DNA of 9,011 bases from assembly GCA_026785985.1 (NCBI GenBank), contig JAJAYX010000071.1, positions 1 through 9,011 of the forward strand, read 5' to 3'. The translations under genes were made by a program, and so were the position numbers. This document shows positions 1 through 4,963 of the stretch, one piece after another (positions within the stretch are counted from its first letter, which is position 1; each line of letters starts with the position of its first letter). This stretch comes from Rudanella sp. GTDB lineage: Bacteria > Bacteroidota > Bacteroidia > Cytophagales > Spirosomataceae. The notes below the pieces were generated by a model. It was not told where the DNA came from and ran no database searches. It saw only the letters and a list, made by a program, of their open reading frames with translations.

Positions 1-108
1 GGCTAAGGCCGTGCCGCCAACTAAACAAAAACTGTCGAAGGTATCAATCGCCAATATTCTTGTTAAAATACCCAGGGTGCCGGGTTCAAGGACTTCAGTG
101 TGTAGCAT
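1..108 (-). CDS. AbiEii-type nucleotidyltransferase, N-terminal part (continues beyond window start)
   Basis: Translation of the minus strand from the ATG at 108-106 gives 36 residues beginning MLHTEVLEPGTLG and ending CLVGGTALA, open at the window edge. The LVGGTALA block is the first nucleotide-binding motif (hG[GS]TAL) of the AbiEii/MenT-like nucleotidyltransferases. An MLHxExxEPxTLxxL opening is also usual for that family in Bacteroidota. Known family members are toxins of type IV toxin-antitoxin/abortive infection systems that transfer NMP groups to RNA or protein targets. The next motif (the GHRxSxDLDxF aspartates) lies outside the window, so catalytic competence cannot be judged. The start overlaps the upstream DUF6922 gene by 46 nt in another frame, which suggests translational coupling of a toxin-antitoxin pair. 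The reading is short but the motif is specific. Confidence 0.72.
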   Translation of the reverse strand, partial: MLHTEVLEPGTLGILTRILAIDTFDSFCLVGGTALA

Positions 109-368
109 CGAAATTGCTCTTGAGGAATATGAAAATAGTTGCTACAAAACGACAACGTTGTTGCATCCAACCACCGCGCCTGTAAAGCAGCCCGTTTGAT
201 CTTCTCCAGACCGTAATAGCTTTTGATAGCTTTCCAATCCTTTAAATCACCTCGTTCCAAAACGCGCTCAATGACCCATTGCCATTTATCGTCCCAGTCG
301 ATGGTCTGATAATCAGCATCCCAGAATAAGGTCTTTGGTAAATTGGGTTTGTTTTGTGTGTCCATCAT
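63..368 (-). CDS. DUF6922 family protein, putative antitoxin partner of the AbiEii-like gene
   Basis: A small 101-residue soluble protein, rich in Trp and charged residues. The pattern LPKTLFWDAD, then IERVLERGDLKDWKAI, then YYGLEKIK, a run of helix and a final IPQEQFRCY matches my memory of the DUF6922 family, in which an N-terminal LFWD motif is followed by an RVLERG-D-W helix. These proteins often lie directly before AbiEii nucleotidyltransferases in Bacteroidota, so an antitoxin role is inferred from context and not shown by the sequence. The ATG shares its A with the TAA stop of hisF (TAATG), so it is probably translated from the his mRNA. Its last 46 nt overlap the AbiEii start. A second ATG follows immediately at 365 and could be used instead. 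Confidence 0.75.
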   Translation of the reverse strand: MMDTQNKPNLPKTLFWDADYQTIDWDDKWQWVIERVLERGDLKDWKAIKSYYGLEKIKRAALQARWLDATTLSFCSNYFHIPQEQFRCYTLKSLNPAPWVF

Positions 369-1159
369 TAATCCGTCAGTCGCATCGAAATTCCTTTACT
401 GGCAAGGTAGTGTTTCAAGTCGGGAATGTCGATTTCTTTGAAGTGAAAAATGCTGGCTGCCAGGCCCGCGTCGGCTTTGCCGGTAGTGAACACGTCCACA
501 AAATCATCCATCGACCCGGCCCCGCCCGACGCAATTACCGGAATGTTAGCCGCCCCCGACACAGCCGACGTAAGTTCGAGGGCGAAGCCCGCTTTGGTGC
601 CGTCGGTGTCCATCGAAGTCAGCAGAATTTCGCCCGCGCCCCGGTTTTCTACTTCTTTGGCCCATTCCAATGTGCGGAGTTCGGTGGGTTTGCGGCCCCC
701 GTGGGTGTGAACAACGTGCTGAGATGACATCTCGTTTAGAGAGATGTTATCTCTGGAAACCCATCGCGTGTCAATGGCCACTACAATGCACTGAGAACCA
801 AATTCCAGCGCGAGTTGGTCAATTAATCCGGGGTTGCGAACGGCGGAGGAGTTAATGGAGACTTTATCGGCACCGGCGTTGAGCAGAGCCGATACATCAG
901 CAACAGACGAGATGCCGCCCCCGACCGTAAACGGAATATTGACCGCGTGGGCCACCTTCCGCACCAGTTCGATCAGAGTTTTTCGCTCATCGACAGTGGC
1001 GGTAATGTCCAGAAAAACAAGCTCGTCGGCTCCTTGTTGGGCATAAATAGCCCCCAGTTCGACGGGGTCGCCGGCATCGCGGAGGTTCACGAAGTTGGTG
1101 CCTTTCACGGTGCGCCCGTCTTTGATGTCGAGGCAGGGAATGATGCGTTTAGTGAGCAT
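368..1159 (-). CDS. hisF: Imidazole glycerol phosphate synthase cyclase subunit HisF
   Basis: HisF is the (beta/alpha)8-barrel subunit that takes ammonia from HisH and converts PRFAR to imidazole glycerol phosphate and AICAR, in the histidine and purine-salvage branch. The protein is 263 residues and opens [16 protein letters not shown] with the catalytic Asp11. The second catalytic Asp130 sits in AIDTRW, and the phosphate-binding [15 protein letters not shown] and ASGGAG loops are present. It is about 10-12 residues longer than the usual ~250, and the excess lies in the loop just after Asp130 (about residues 134-148), where two short palindromes occur in the DNA. The start lies 3 nt after the GNAT remnant. 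The TAA stop overlaps the ATG of the DUF6922 gene. No hisI/hisE follows directly, although it could lie beyond the window. Confidence 0.97.
   Translation of the reverse strand: MLTKRIIPCLDIKDGRTVKGTNFVNLRDAGDPVELGAIYAQQGADELVFLDITATVDERKTLIELVRKVAHAVNIPFTVGGGISSVADVSALLNAGADKVSINSSAVRNPGLIDQLALEFGSQCIVVAIDTRWVSRDNISLNEMSSQHVVHTHGGRKPTELRTLEWAKEVENRGAGEILLTSMDTDGTKAGFALELTSAVSGAANIPVIASGGAGSMDDFVDVFTTGKADAGLAASIFHFKEIDIPDLKHYLASKGISMRLTD
721..754. repeat. Two tandem near-palindromes inside hisF
   Basis: GAGATGACATCTC (721-733) is followed 20 nt later by GAGATGTTATCTC (741-753). Each has 5-bp arms around a 3-nt centre, and the second extends to AGAGAT/ATCTCT (740-754). They encode part of the extra loop of HisF. 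They may be the relic of a small in-frame insertion or duplication. Confidence 0.6.
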
Positions 1160-1162
1160 GGT

Positions 1163-1363
1163 TCAGTACGTTGAGAACGGCTTAATAAACATGGTATTTT
1201 CGGGGTTCTCGGTGGTTGGCTGAAACCCAAACTGACTGTACAGACCGTGGGCATCGTAGGTAATAAGCATCCACCGACAATACGACTCCTGACTCAGAAA
1301 CTGGTGAATCATGCTCAGGTCGAACCGGGTTTTGTCGGTGCTGATGGTGTAGGAATTGTCCAT
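1163..1363 (-). pseudogene. GNAT-family N-acetyltransferase remnant with internal deletion
   Basis: The 66-residue product joins a GNAT N-terminus (YTISTDKTRFDL, IHQFLSQESY) directly to a GNAT C-terminus (RWMLITYDAHGLYSQFGFQP, PENTMFIKP). Typical relatives are about 135-145 residues and between these parts carry the core strands and the R/QxxGxG/A acetyl-CoA pyrophosphate loop. All of that is missing, so roughly 70 residues have been lost in frame near 1274-1282, and acetyl-CoA binding is not expected. Both ends are otherwise well preserved. It sits between hisA (6 nt away) and hisF (3 nt away) and is co-oriented. The frame stays open, so a small protein may still be made, or the piece may be kept only because it spaces or couples hisA and hisF. 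An annotation pipeline would probably call it a short GNAT or hypothetical protein. Confidence 0.8.
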
Positions 1364-1369
1364 GCCACA

Positions 1370-2089
1370 TTATTCATTAAATATTCTCAACTCTTTCAGG
1401 GTCACGCGGCCTTCGTAAATCGCCTTGCCTACAATTACACCAAAAAGCCCCATATCGGCCAGCATTTCGATGTCGCTCATGTTCGACACTCCCCCGCTGG
1501 CAATGATGTTGAGCTTGGGAGCCTGATCCTGCAAGTTCCGGTACAGATCGAATGAGGGGCCTTGCAACAGGCCGTCTTTGGCCACGTCGGTGCTGATTAC
1601 GTACTTTATCCCCTTATCCACCCACTTTTCCACAAAGTCATAGACCCAAACATCGGTGCCTTCTTCCCAACCGCTCACGGCGATCTTTTCGTTTTTGGCA
1701 TCTGCCCCCAATATAATGGCTTCGGGGCCAAATTGCGATAGCCATCGCTCGAACACGTCGGGCTTTTTCACGGCAATGCTTCCGCCCGTCACCTGTTTGG
1801 CCCCGCACTCAAACACCATCCGCAAATCGTCGTCGGACTGAACACCCCCACCAAAGTCGATGTGGAGTTTGGTCTTGGCAGCAATCAGTTCAAGCACTTT
1901 CCAGTTGATCACGCGCTTTTCTTTGGCCCCGTCGAGGTCAACGAGGTGAAGCCGGGTGAGGCCCGCGTCTTCAAATTGTTGGGCCACTTCGAGCGGGCGG
2001 GCGTTGTATTCTTTTTTCTGGTTATAGTCGCCCTGAGTAAGCCGGACGGCCTTACCGTCGATGAGGTCAATGGCTGGGATAATGTGCAT
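1370..2089 (-). CDS. hisA: Phosphoribosylformimino-AICAR ribotide isomerase HisA
   Basis: HisA catalyses the Amadori isomerisation of ProFAR to PRFAR, the substrate of HisH-HisF. The 239-residue (beta/alpha)8-barrel begins MHIIPAIDLIDGKAVRL with catalytic Asp8. The second acid/base Asp130 is in ILGADAKN, phosphate loops are FGGGVQ and ASGGVS, and STDVAKDGLLQGPS is the conserved strand-6 region. Length is normal. An in-frame extension upstream to 2236 exists but runs through hisH and has no HisA character, so the ATG at 2089-2087 is chosen. That ATG shares one base with the hisH TAA stop (TAATG), indicating translational coupling. It is followed by the GNAT remnant after 6 nt. Confidence 0.97.
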   Translation of the reverse strand: MHIIPAIDLIDGKAVRLTQGDYNQKKEYNARPLEVAQQFEDAGLTRLHLVDLDGAKEKRVINWKVLELIAAKTKLHIDFGGGVQSDDDLRMVFECGAKQVTGGSIAVKKPDVFERWLSQFGPEAIILGADAKNEKIAVSGWEEGTDVWVYDFVEKWVDKGIKYVISTDVAKDGLLQGPSFDLYRNLQDQAPKLNIIASGGVSNMSDIEMLADMGLFGVIVGKAIYEGRVTLKELRIFNE

Positions 2090-2679
2090 TAAGGTAGTTT
2101 CAGGAAATTTTCTAATACTCGCTGCCCCACATTTCCACTGATTTCGGCGTGGAATTGGGCGGCATAAAAATTGTCTTTTTGGAGCATCGCACTGAACGGC
2201 CGAACGTAGTCGCAAACCGCCGTGGTGTAGGGGCAAACGTCGGCAGCATAGCTATGCACGAAATAAACATAGGCATTGTCGGGCAGCCCCTCCGTAAGCG
2301 GCCCGCGCAACTGATTAATACTGTTCCAGCCCGTGTGCGGCACTTTCAGGCCGTTAGTTTGCGGAAAACGGCGCACGTCAATGTCGAAAATCCCCATGCA
2401 GGTGGTGTCGTTTTCTTCGGAATAGCGGCACATCAACTGCATCCCGACGCAGGTGCCCAACACGGGTTGTTTCAGGGTCGGAATGAGTTTGTCGAGGCCG
2501 CGTTCGCGGAGGTAGGCCATGGCGGTGCTGGCTTCGCCCACGCCGGGGAAGATCACTTTGTCGGCAGCCCGGATTTCGGCCTCATCGTCGGTCAGCCGAT
2601 AGCTGGCTCCAATCCGGTCGAGGGCATACATAACCGACTGCACATTACCGGCGTTGTATTTGATGATAACTGTTTGCAT
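2089..2679 (-). CDS. hisH: Imidazole glycerol phosphate synthase glutaminase subunit HisH
   Basis: HisH is the class I glutamine amidotransferase that hydrolyses glutamine and channels ammonia to HisF. The 196-residue protein has the nucleophile Cys77 in LGTCVGMQLM, the oxyanion-region FPGVGEA, the PHTGWN motif near 114-119, YFVHSY near 139-144, and the His177/Glu179 pair of the triad in QFHAEIS. The last motif is normally FHPEKSG; here Pro and Lys are replaced by Ala and Ile, but both catalytic residues remain. The ATG at 2679-2677 is chosen because an upstream GTG-started extension to 2745 adds 22 residues unlike HisH and would run through the terminator hairpin. It lies 10 nt after that hairpin and overlaps hisA by 1 nt. 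Confidence 0.97.
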   Translation of the reverse strand: MQTVIIKYNAGNVQSVMYALDRIGASYRLTDDEAEIRAADKVIFPGVGEASTAMAYLRERGLDKLIPTLKQPVLGTCVGMQLMCRYSEENDTTCMGIFDIDVRRFPQTNGLKVPHTGWNSINQLRGPLTEGLPDNAYVYFVHSYAADVCPYTTAVCDYVRPFSAMLQKDNFYAAQFHAEISGNVGQRVLENFLKLP

Positions 2680-2686
2680 GGGAATC

Positions 2687-2719
2687 AAAAAGCCCGGCTC
2701 TGGGATCAGAACCGGGCTT
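2687..2719 (-). terminator. Rho-independent terminator/leader hairpin before hisH
   Basis: AAGCCCGG (2690-2697) pairs with CCGGGCTT (2712-2719). After one mismatch a further 4 bp close a 4-nt loop. In the minus direction the stem runs into TTTTT (2691-2687). It would end transcription of the aminotransferase gene (stop at 2739). Because it lies immediately after the putative his promoter, it would also form the very start of the his mRNA, 10 nt before the hisH ATG. Confidence 0.72.
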
Positions 2720-2722
2720 GTA

Positions 2723-2756
2723 CAAAGATACGGCGCAACTACCATTTTGCCACCAA
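2723..2756 (-). promoter_or_regulatory. Putative Bacteroidota-type promoter for hisH-hisA-hisF
   Basis: On the minus strand TATCTTTG (2730-2723) matches the -7 consensus TAnnTTTG, with a TTG (2756-2754) 23 nt upstream as a possible -33 element. The spacing is slightly longer than the usual 19-21. The promoter overlaps the 3' end of the aminotransferase gene. The predicted start would fall near 2716-2719, giving a leader of about 40 nt. Confidence 0.5.
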
Positions 2757-3560
2757 CTCGTCCATGCGTTCGAGCAAAAACCGTGACCGGATCCCAACCT
2801 GCCCGTTGCCAATCATTAACTCGCCAATTTGCGTAATGGGCAGCACTTTCTTGGTCGAACTGGTGGTGAAGGCTTCGTCGGCTTCGTAGAGTTCGGAAAG
2901 CAAAAGGGGCCGTTCCTCCACCTGAAAATCGGCCTGAGCCAATTCCATAATGGTTCGGCGGGTGATGCCGCGCAGAATGTGTCGGTTGGGCGTAATGAGC
3001 TTGTTTCCCCTGACAATGAAGAAGTTACTCCGGCTTAGTTCGCTGATTTCGCCGTCTTTGTGATACAGAATATCCAACGCATTAGCTGCCCGAATTTCTT
3101 CGGCTTTCAAAATCACGCGCTTGTAATCGGTGGTTTTCACCTCGGCCATCTCCCGAACATAGTCGTCCAGAATCACCTTGATACCCTGCTCATATTGAAT
3201 CGGCGGCACCGGGTGAATGTCCTCCGTTAAAATCATCAGATTGGGCGTGCCGATGCTGATGCTGTCGGGCGAGTAGCCGCCCGTCATCACGAACCGAAAT
3301 GCCACATCTGGCTGCCCCGTTCGGGCGAGCAGATCCATCACCACGGCATAGGTTTCATCTTTACCAAAGGGCAACGGCAGCCGCAAACCAGCGGCTGAGT
3401 TACGGAACCGCTCCCAATACCAATCCCACTGAAACGGGCGACCGTTATAGGTCAAAAAGTAATCGAACAGGCCGTAACCGCGCAACAAAGAGAGGTCCGT
3501 AACCCCCACACTGATCTGATCGGTGGGGAGAACAGAGCCGTTGAAATAGCCGTAGTGCAT
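2739..3560 (-). CDS. Class IV PLP-dependent aminotransferase (BCAT / D-amino acid transaminase / ADC lyase fold)
   Basis: This is a cytosolic fold-type IV PLP enzyme of 273 residues. Visible features are an N-terminal FNGSVLPTDQISVGVTDLSLLRGYGLFD, a likely Schiff-base Lys142 in VKTTDYKR, Glu174 in ISELSRSNFF (contact to the PLP ring nitrogen, followed by the SRSN cofactor-binding segment), and ITPNRHILRGITRRTIMELA with the phosphate-binding GIT. The C-terminal block EAFTTSSTKKVLPI is also typical. The sequence does not separate branched-chain aminotransferase, D-amino acid transaminase and aminodeoxychorismate lyase, so no symbol is given. The ATG at 3560-3558 is chosen because homologues start close to GYFNG. 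An upstream in-frame start at 3599 would lie over the putative promoter. It precedes hisH but is separated from it by a terminator, so it is probably not strictly part of the his operon. Confidence 0.9.
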   Translation of the reverse strand: MHYGYFNGSVLPTDQISVGVTDLSLLRGYGLFDYFLTYNGRPFQWDWYWERFRNSAAGLRLPLPFGKDETYAVVMDLLARTGQPDVAFRFVMTGGYSPDSISIGTPNLMILTEDIHPVPPIQYEQGIKVILDDYVREMAEVKTTDYKRVILKAEEIRAANALDILYHKDGEISELSRSNFFIVRGNKLITPNRHILRGITRRTIMELAQADFQVEERPLLLSELYEADEAFTTSSTKKVLPITQIGELMIGNGQVGIRSRFLLERMDELVAKW

Positions 3561-3571
3561 GGAGAATGTGT

Positions 3572-3579
3572 TATCTTTA
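3572..3579 (+). promoter_or_regulatory. Weak candidate -7 element for the Uma2 gene
   Basis: TATCTTTA matches TAnnTTTG at all but the last position and lies 20 nt before the ATG at 3600. No convincing -33 TTG was found at the right spacing, so this is tentative. Confidence 0.25.
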
Positions 3580-3585
3580 TGACCA

Positions 3586-3593
3586 CAAAAGTA
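3586..3593 (-). promoter_or_regulatory. Candidate -7 element for the aminotransferase gene
   Basis: On the minus strand TACTTTTG is a full match to the Bacteroidota TAnnTTTG element, 25 nt before the aminotransferase ATG. A matching -33 TTG was not found at 19-21 nt. It lies 6 nt from the divergent candidate element of the Uma2 gene, so the two promoters would overlap. Confidence 0.4.
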
Positions 3594-3599
3594 CGGCAA

Positions 3600-4217
3600 A
3601 TGAGCGTAACACCCCGGACACTCACGCGGAATCCGTTGACCAACCGCAAGATACCTGCTTCGTTAATTTACGAAGAAATTAGCGGTGTACCCTATTACTA
3701 CCGGGGCTACCGGGCGGTTTTGTCGCGTCAAAAAACGAAAGAGGACATTATGGGAGCCAGTGCGTTGCAGTCGGCAGTAGTTTCGTTGCTCATTCATATC
3801 CTCTACAAGTATCTGCCGTTTGATGATTTTCTGATTGCCACCAACGAGCCGGGTCTGCACCTGGCACCGGGCAGCAACCTCGCCAACGACATAGCCGTTT
3901 TCGATCAGGCCAGTTTGCCCACGCCCTTAGACGATAAATACTTCTCGGTTCCGCCCCGAATCGTGATTGAGGTCGATGTGAAGATTGACCTCCCCGCTAA
4001 TGTTAGCGAGACAGAATACGTCTATGACAAAACGCAAAAAATGCTTGATTTCGGGGTTCAAAAAGTAATTTGGGTGCTTACCAAAACCCGCCGGACGCTA
4101 ATTGCCCAGCCCGGTCAACCCTGGCTCTTAACCGACTGGGACGATACCGTTGAGATCATGCCGGGTTGTGTGGTTGAATTAAATCCATTGCTGCGGTCGA
4201 AGGGGGTGATTTTGTGA
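3600..4217 (+). CDS. Uma2 family (DUF820) restriction-endonuclease-like protein
   Basis: A 205-residue protein of the PD-(D/E)XK-like Uma2 family. The expected core is visible: Asp97 in SNLANDIAVFD (usually PD, here ND), PPRIVIEVDVK with Glu124 about 27 residues later, a lysine-containing helix YDKTQKMLDFGVQKVIWV (residues 142-159), and a terminal beta section with QPWLLTDWDD. Family members are predicted nucleases of unsettled function, abundant in cyanobacteria and Cytophagales and often in many copies. The ATG at 3600 is preferred over in-frame ATGs at 3555 and 3579, because 3555 lies inside the divergent aminotransferase gene and 3579 lies within the candidate promoter. It is divergent from the aminotransferase gene and its TGA overlaps the next gene's ATG (TGATG), so the pair is likely co-translated. 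Whether it cuts DNA here is not known. Confidence 0.82.
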   Translation: MSVTPRTLTRNPLTNRKIPASLIYEEISGVPYYYRGYRAVLSRQKTKEDIMGASALQSAVVSLLIHILYKYLPFDDFLIATNEPGLHLAPGSNLANDIAVFDQASLPTPLDDKYFSVPPRIVIEVDVKIDLPANVSETEYVYDKTQKMLDFGVQKVIWVLTKTRRTLIAQPGQPWLLTDWDDTVEIMPGCVVELNPLLRSKGVIL

Positions 4218-4600
4218 TGCACATTTCTTATGCAGAGCGGTTCGGGTGTTTACCTGACTTCGAGGTGACTTACCGCCTTTATACCCTTGATGAGGGTGGA
4301 CGAAGAACGCCTGCTTTTCAAGGTATTCGTTGGGATTTTATGTATGATGAGCATCAGGGTAGCCTATGCATTATTTACCCGGAAATTACGGACTTGACCC
4401 TTCAAACACCCTTTCCAGCCGAAACGGCAATTCCAGAATATGGCATGGCAACCATGTGGATTGTTAATACCTCATCAAGACCGTTTCACCAGCAATGGAT
4501 TCAAGTTGGAACGCGAGGCTATTTCATGGAAGGCAATCGAAAAATCGCGGTCTGCGAAGTAACTCGAATCATCGGACTTTTCAGCAATCCAGTAGCTTGA
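4217..4600 (+). CDS. Small stand-alone EF-Tu domain III-like beta-barrel protein
   Basis: A 127-residue protein without signal peptide. Residues 15-45 (FEVTYRLYTLDEGGRRTPAF, then QGIRWDFMYD) resemble the opening of EF-Tu domain III, where an EEGGRHTPFF block is followed by YRPQFYF. Residues 94-120 (WIQVGTRGYFMEGNRKIAVC, then EVTRIIG) resemble its end, where REGGRTVGAG is followed by VTKII. There is no GTPase domain or domain II, so it cannot act as an elongation factor. Such isolated barrels are usually annotated as hypothetical. The GTG at 4214 is in frame, but the ATG at 4217 gives the TGATG overlap with the Uma2 stop and is preferred. Joint transcription with the Uma2 gene suggests a related role, which is inference. 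Its 3' end lies 10 nt from the end of a broken antitoxin gene on the other strand. Confidence 0.7.
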   Translation: MHISYAERFGCLPDFEVTYRLYTLDEGGRRTPAFQGIRWDFMYDEHQGSLCIIYPEITDLTLQTPFPAETAIPEYGMATMWIVNTSSRPFHQQWIQVGTRGYFMEGNRKIAVCEVTRIIGLFSNPVA

Positions 4601-4610
4601 TTGTAATTTT

Positions 4611-4835
4611 TCAAATCGGCCTTCCTGTCTGTTCCATCCGAAACCGAATTGCATCAATCAAGTCGGGAGGGGTTATTGGGTAATGCACATTTTCGTAATT
4701 CTCAACCAGAATAGACAGCGAATCTAATTCGTCGGCCTCTTTACTTTTGTCCTCACAGTCCAATAACGAATCAATCCTTTTCAGAGCATTCCGATATTCT
4801 ATTTCAGTACGTATCAAATTGATTATGAGTACCAT
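4611..4835 (-). pseudogene. HigA-like antitoxin fragment, helix-turn-helix lost
   Basis: The 74-residue product reads IRTEIEYRNALKRIDSLLD, then a glutamate-rich EADELDSL, ILVENYENVHYPITPPDLID and AIRFRMEQTG. This is the typical N-terminal half of HigA-type antitoxins of type II toxin-antitoxin systems, including the hallmark HYP-I-PPDPIEAI-FRMEQ. Intact relatives continue straight into an XRE helix-turn-helix; here a stop follows at GRPI. Shifting frame at that point recovers ADLKNY (4620-4603), the expected start of the helix-turn-helix, after which similarity ends at the 3' end of the plus-strand EF-Tu-like gene. I infer a frameshift plus loss of the DNA-binding domain. No HigB toxin gene is upstream; that side holds only a hairpin and the dehydrogenase stop. 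The ATG at 4835-4833 is chosen; a longer in-frame reading to 4955 would translate the hairpin. Confidence 0.78.
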
Positions 4836-4848
4836 AATGGTTCTTAAC

Positions 4849-4945
4849 AAAAAAAGACATGGCTGGCTTCCCAGCGGTGTCCCGTTAAGTCGAAAGGATT
4901 TTAGCCTTCGGCTCAACAGAACACCGATGAGAAGCCAGCCATGTC
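4849..4945 (-). terminator. Long imperfect stem-loop with T-tract after the dehydrogenase gene
   Basis: GACATGGCTGGCTTC (4856-4870) pairs perfectly with GAAGCCAGCCATGTC (4931-4945). The inner arms continue to pair with scattered mismatches up to a small loop near 4898-4903. On the minus strand the stem is followed by seven T residues (4855-4849), 19 nt after the dehydrogenase stop, so it can serve as an intrinsic terminator. Its size is far above that of an ordinary terminator and suggests a palindromic mobile or repeated element used in that role. Confidence 0.75.
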
Positions 4946-4963
4946 CGTTGTACATTTACGAAC

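Noticed and set aside
2149..2889. Plus-strand open frame of 246 codons
   Set aside because: It lies antisense to hisH and the aminotransferase, whose motifs are unmistakable. Its translation shows no family features and is a codon-bias shadow.
4475..4657. Minus-strand open frame of 60 codons after the HigA fragment as an alternative C-terminus
   Set aside because: This frame gives no helix-turn-helix similarity and is antisense to the EF-Tu-like gene. Only the other shifted frame gives the short ADLKNY match.
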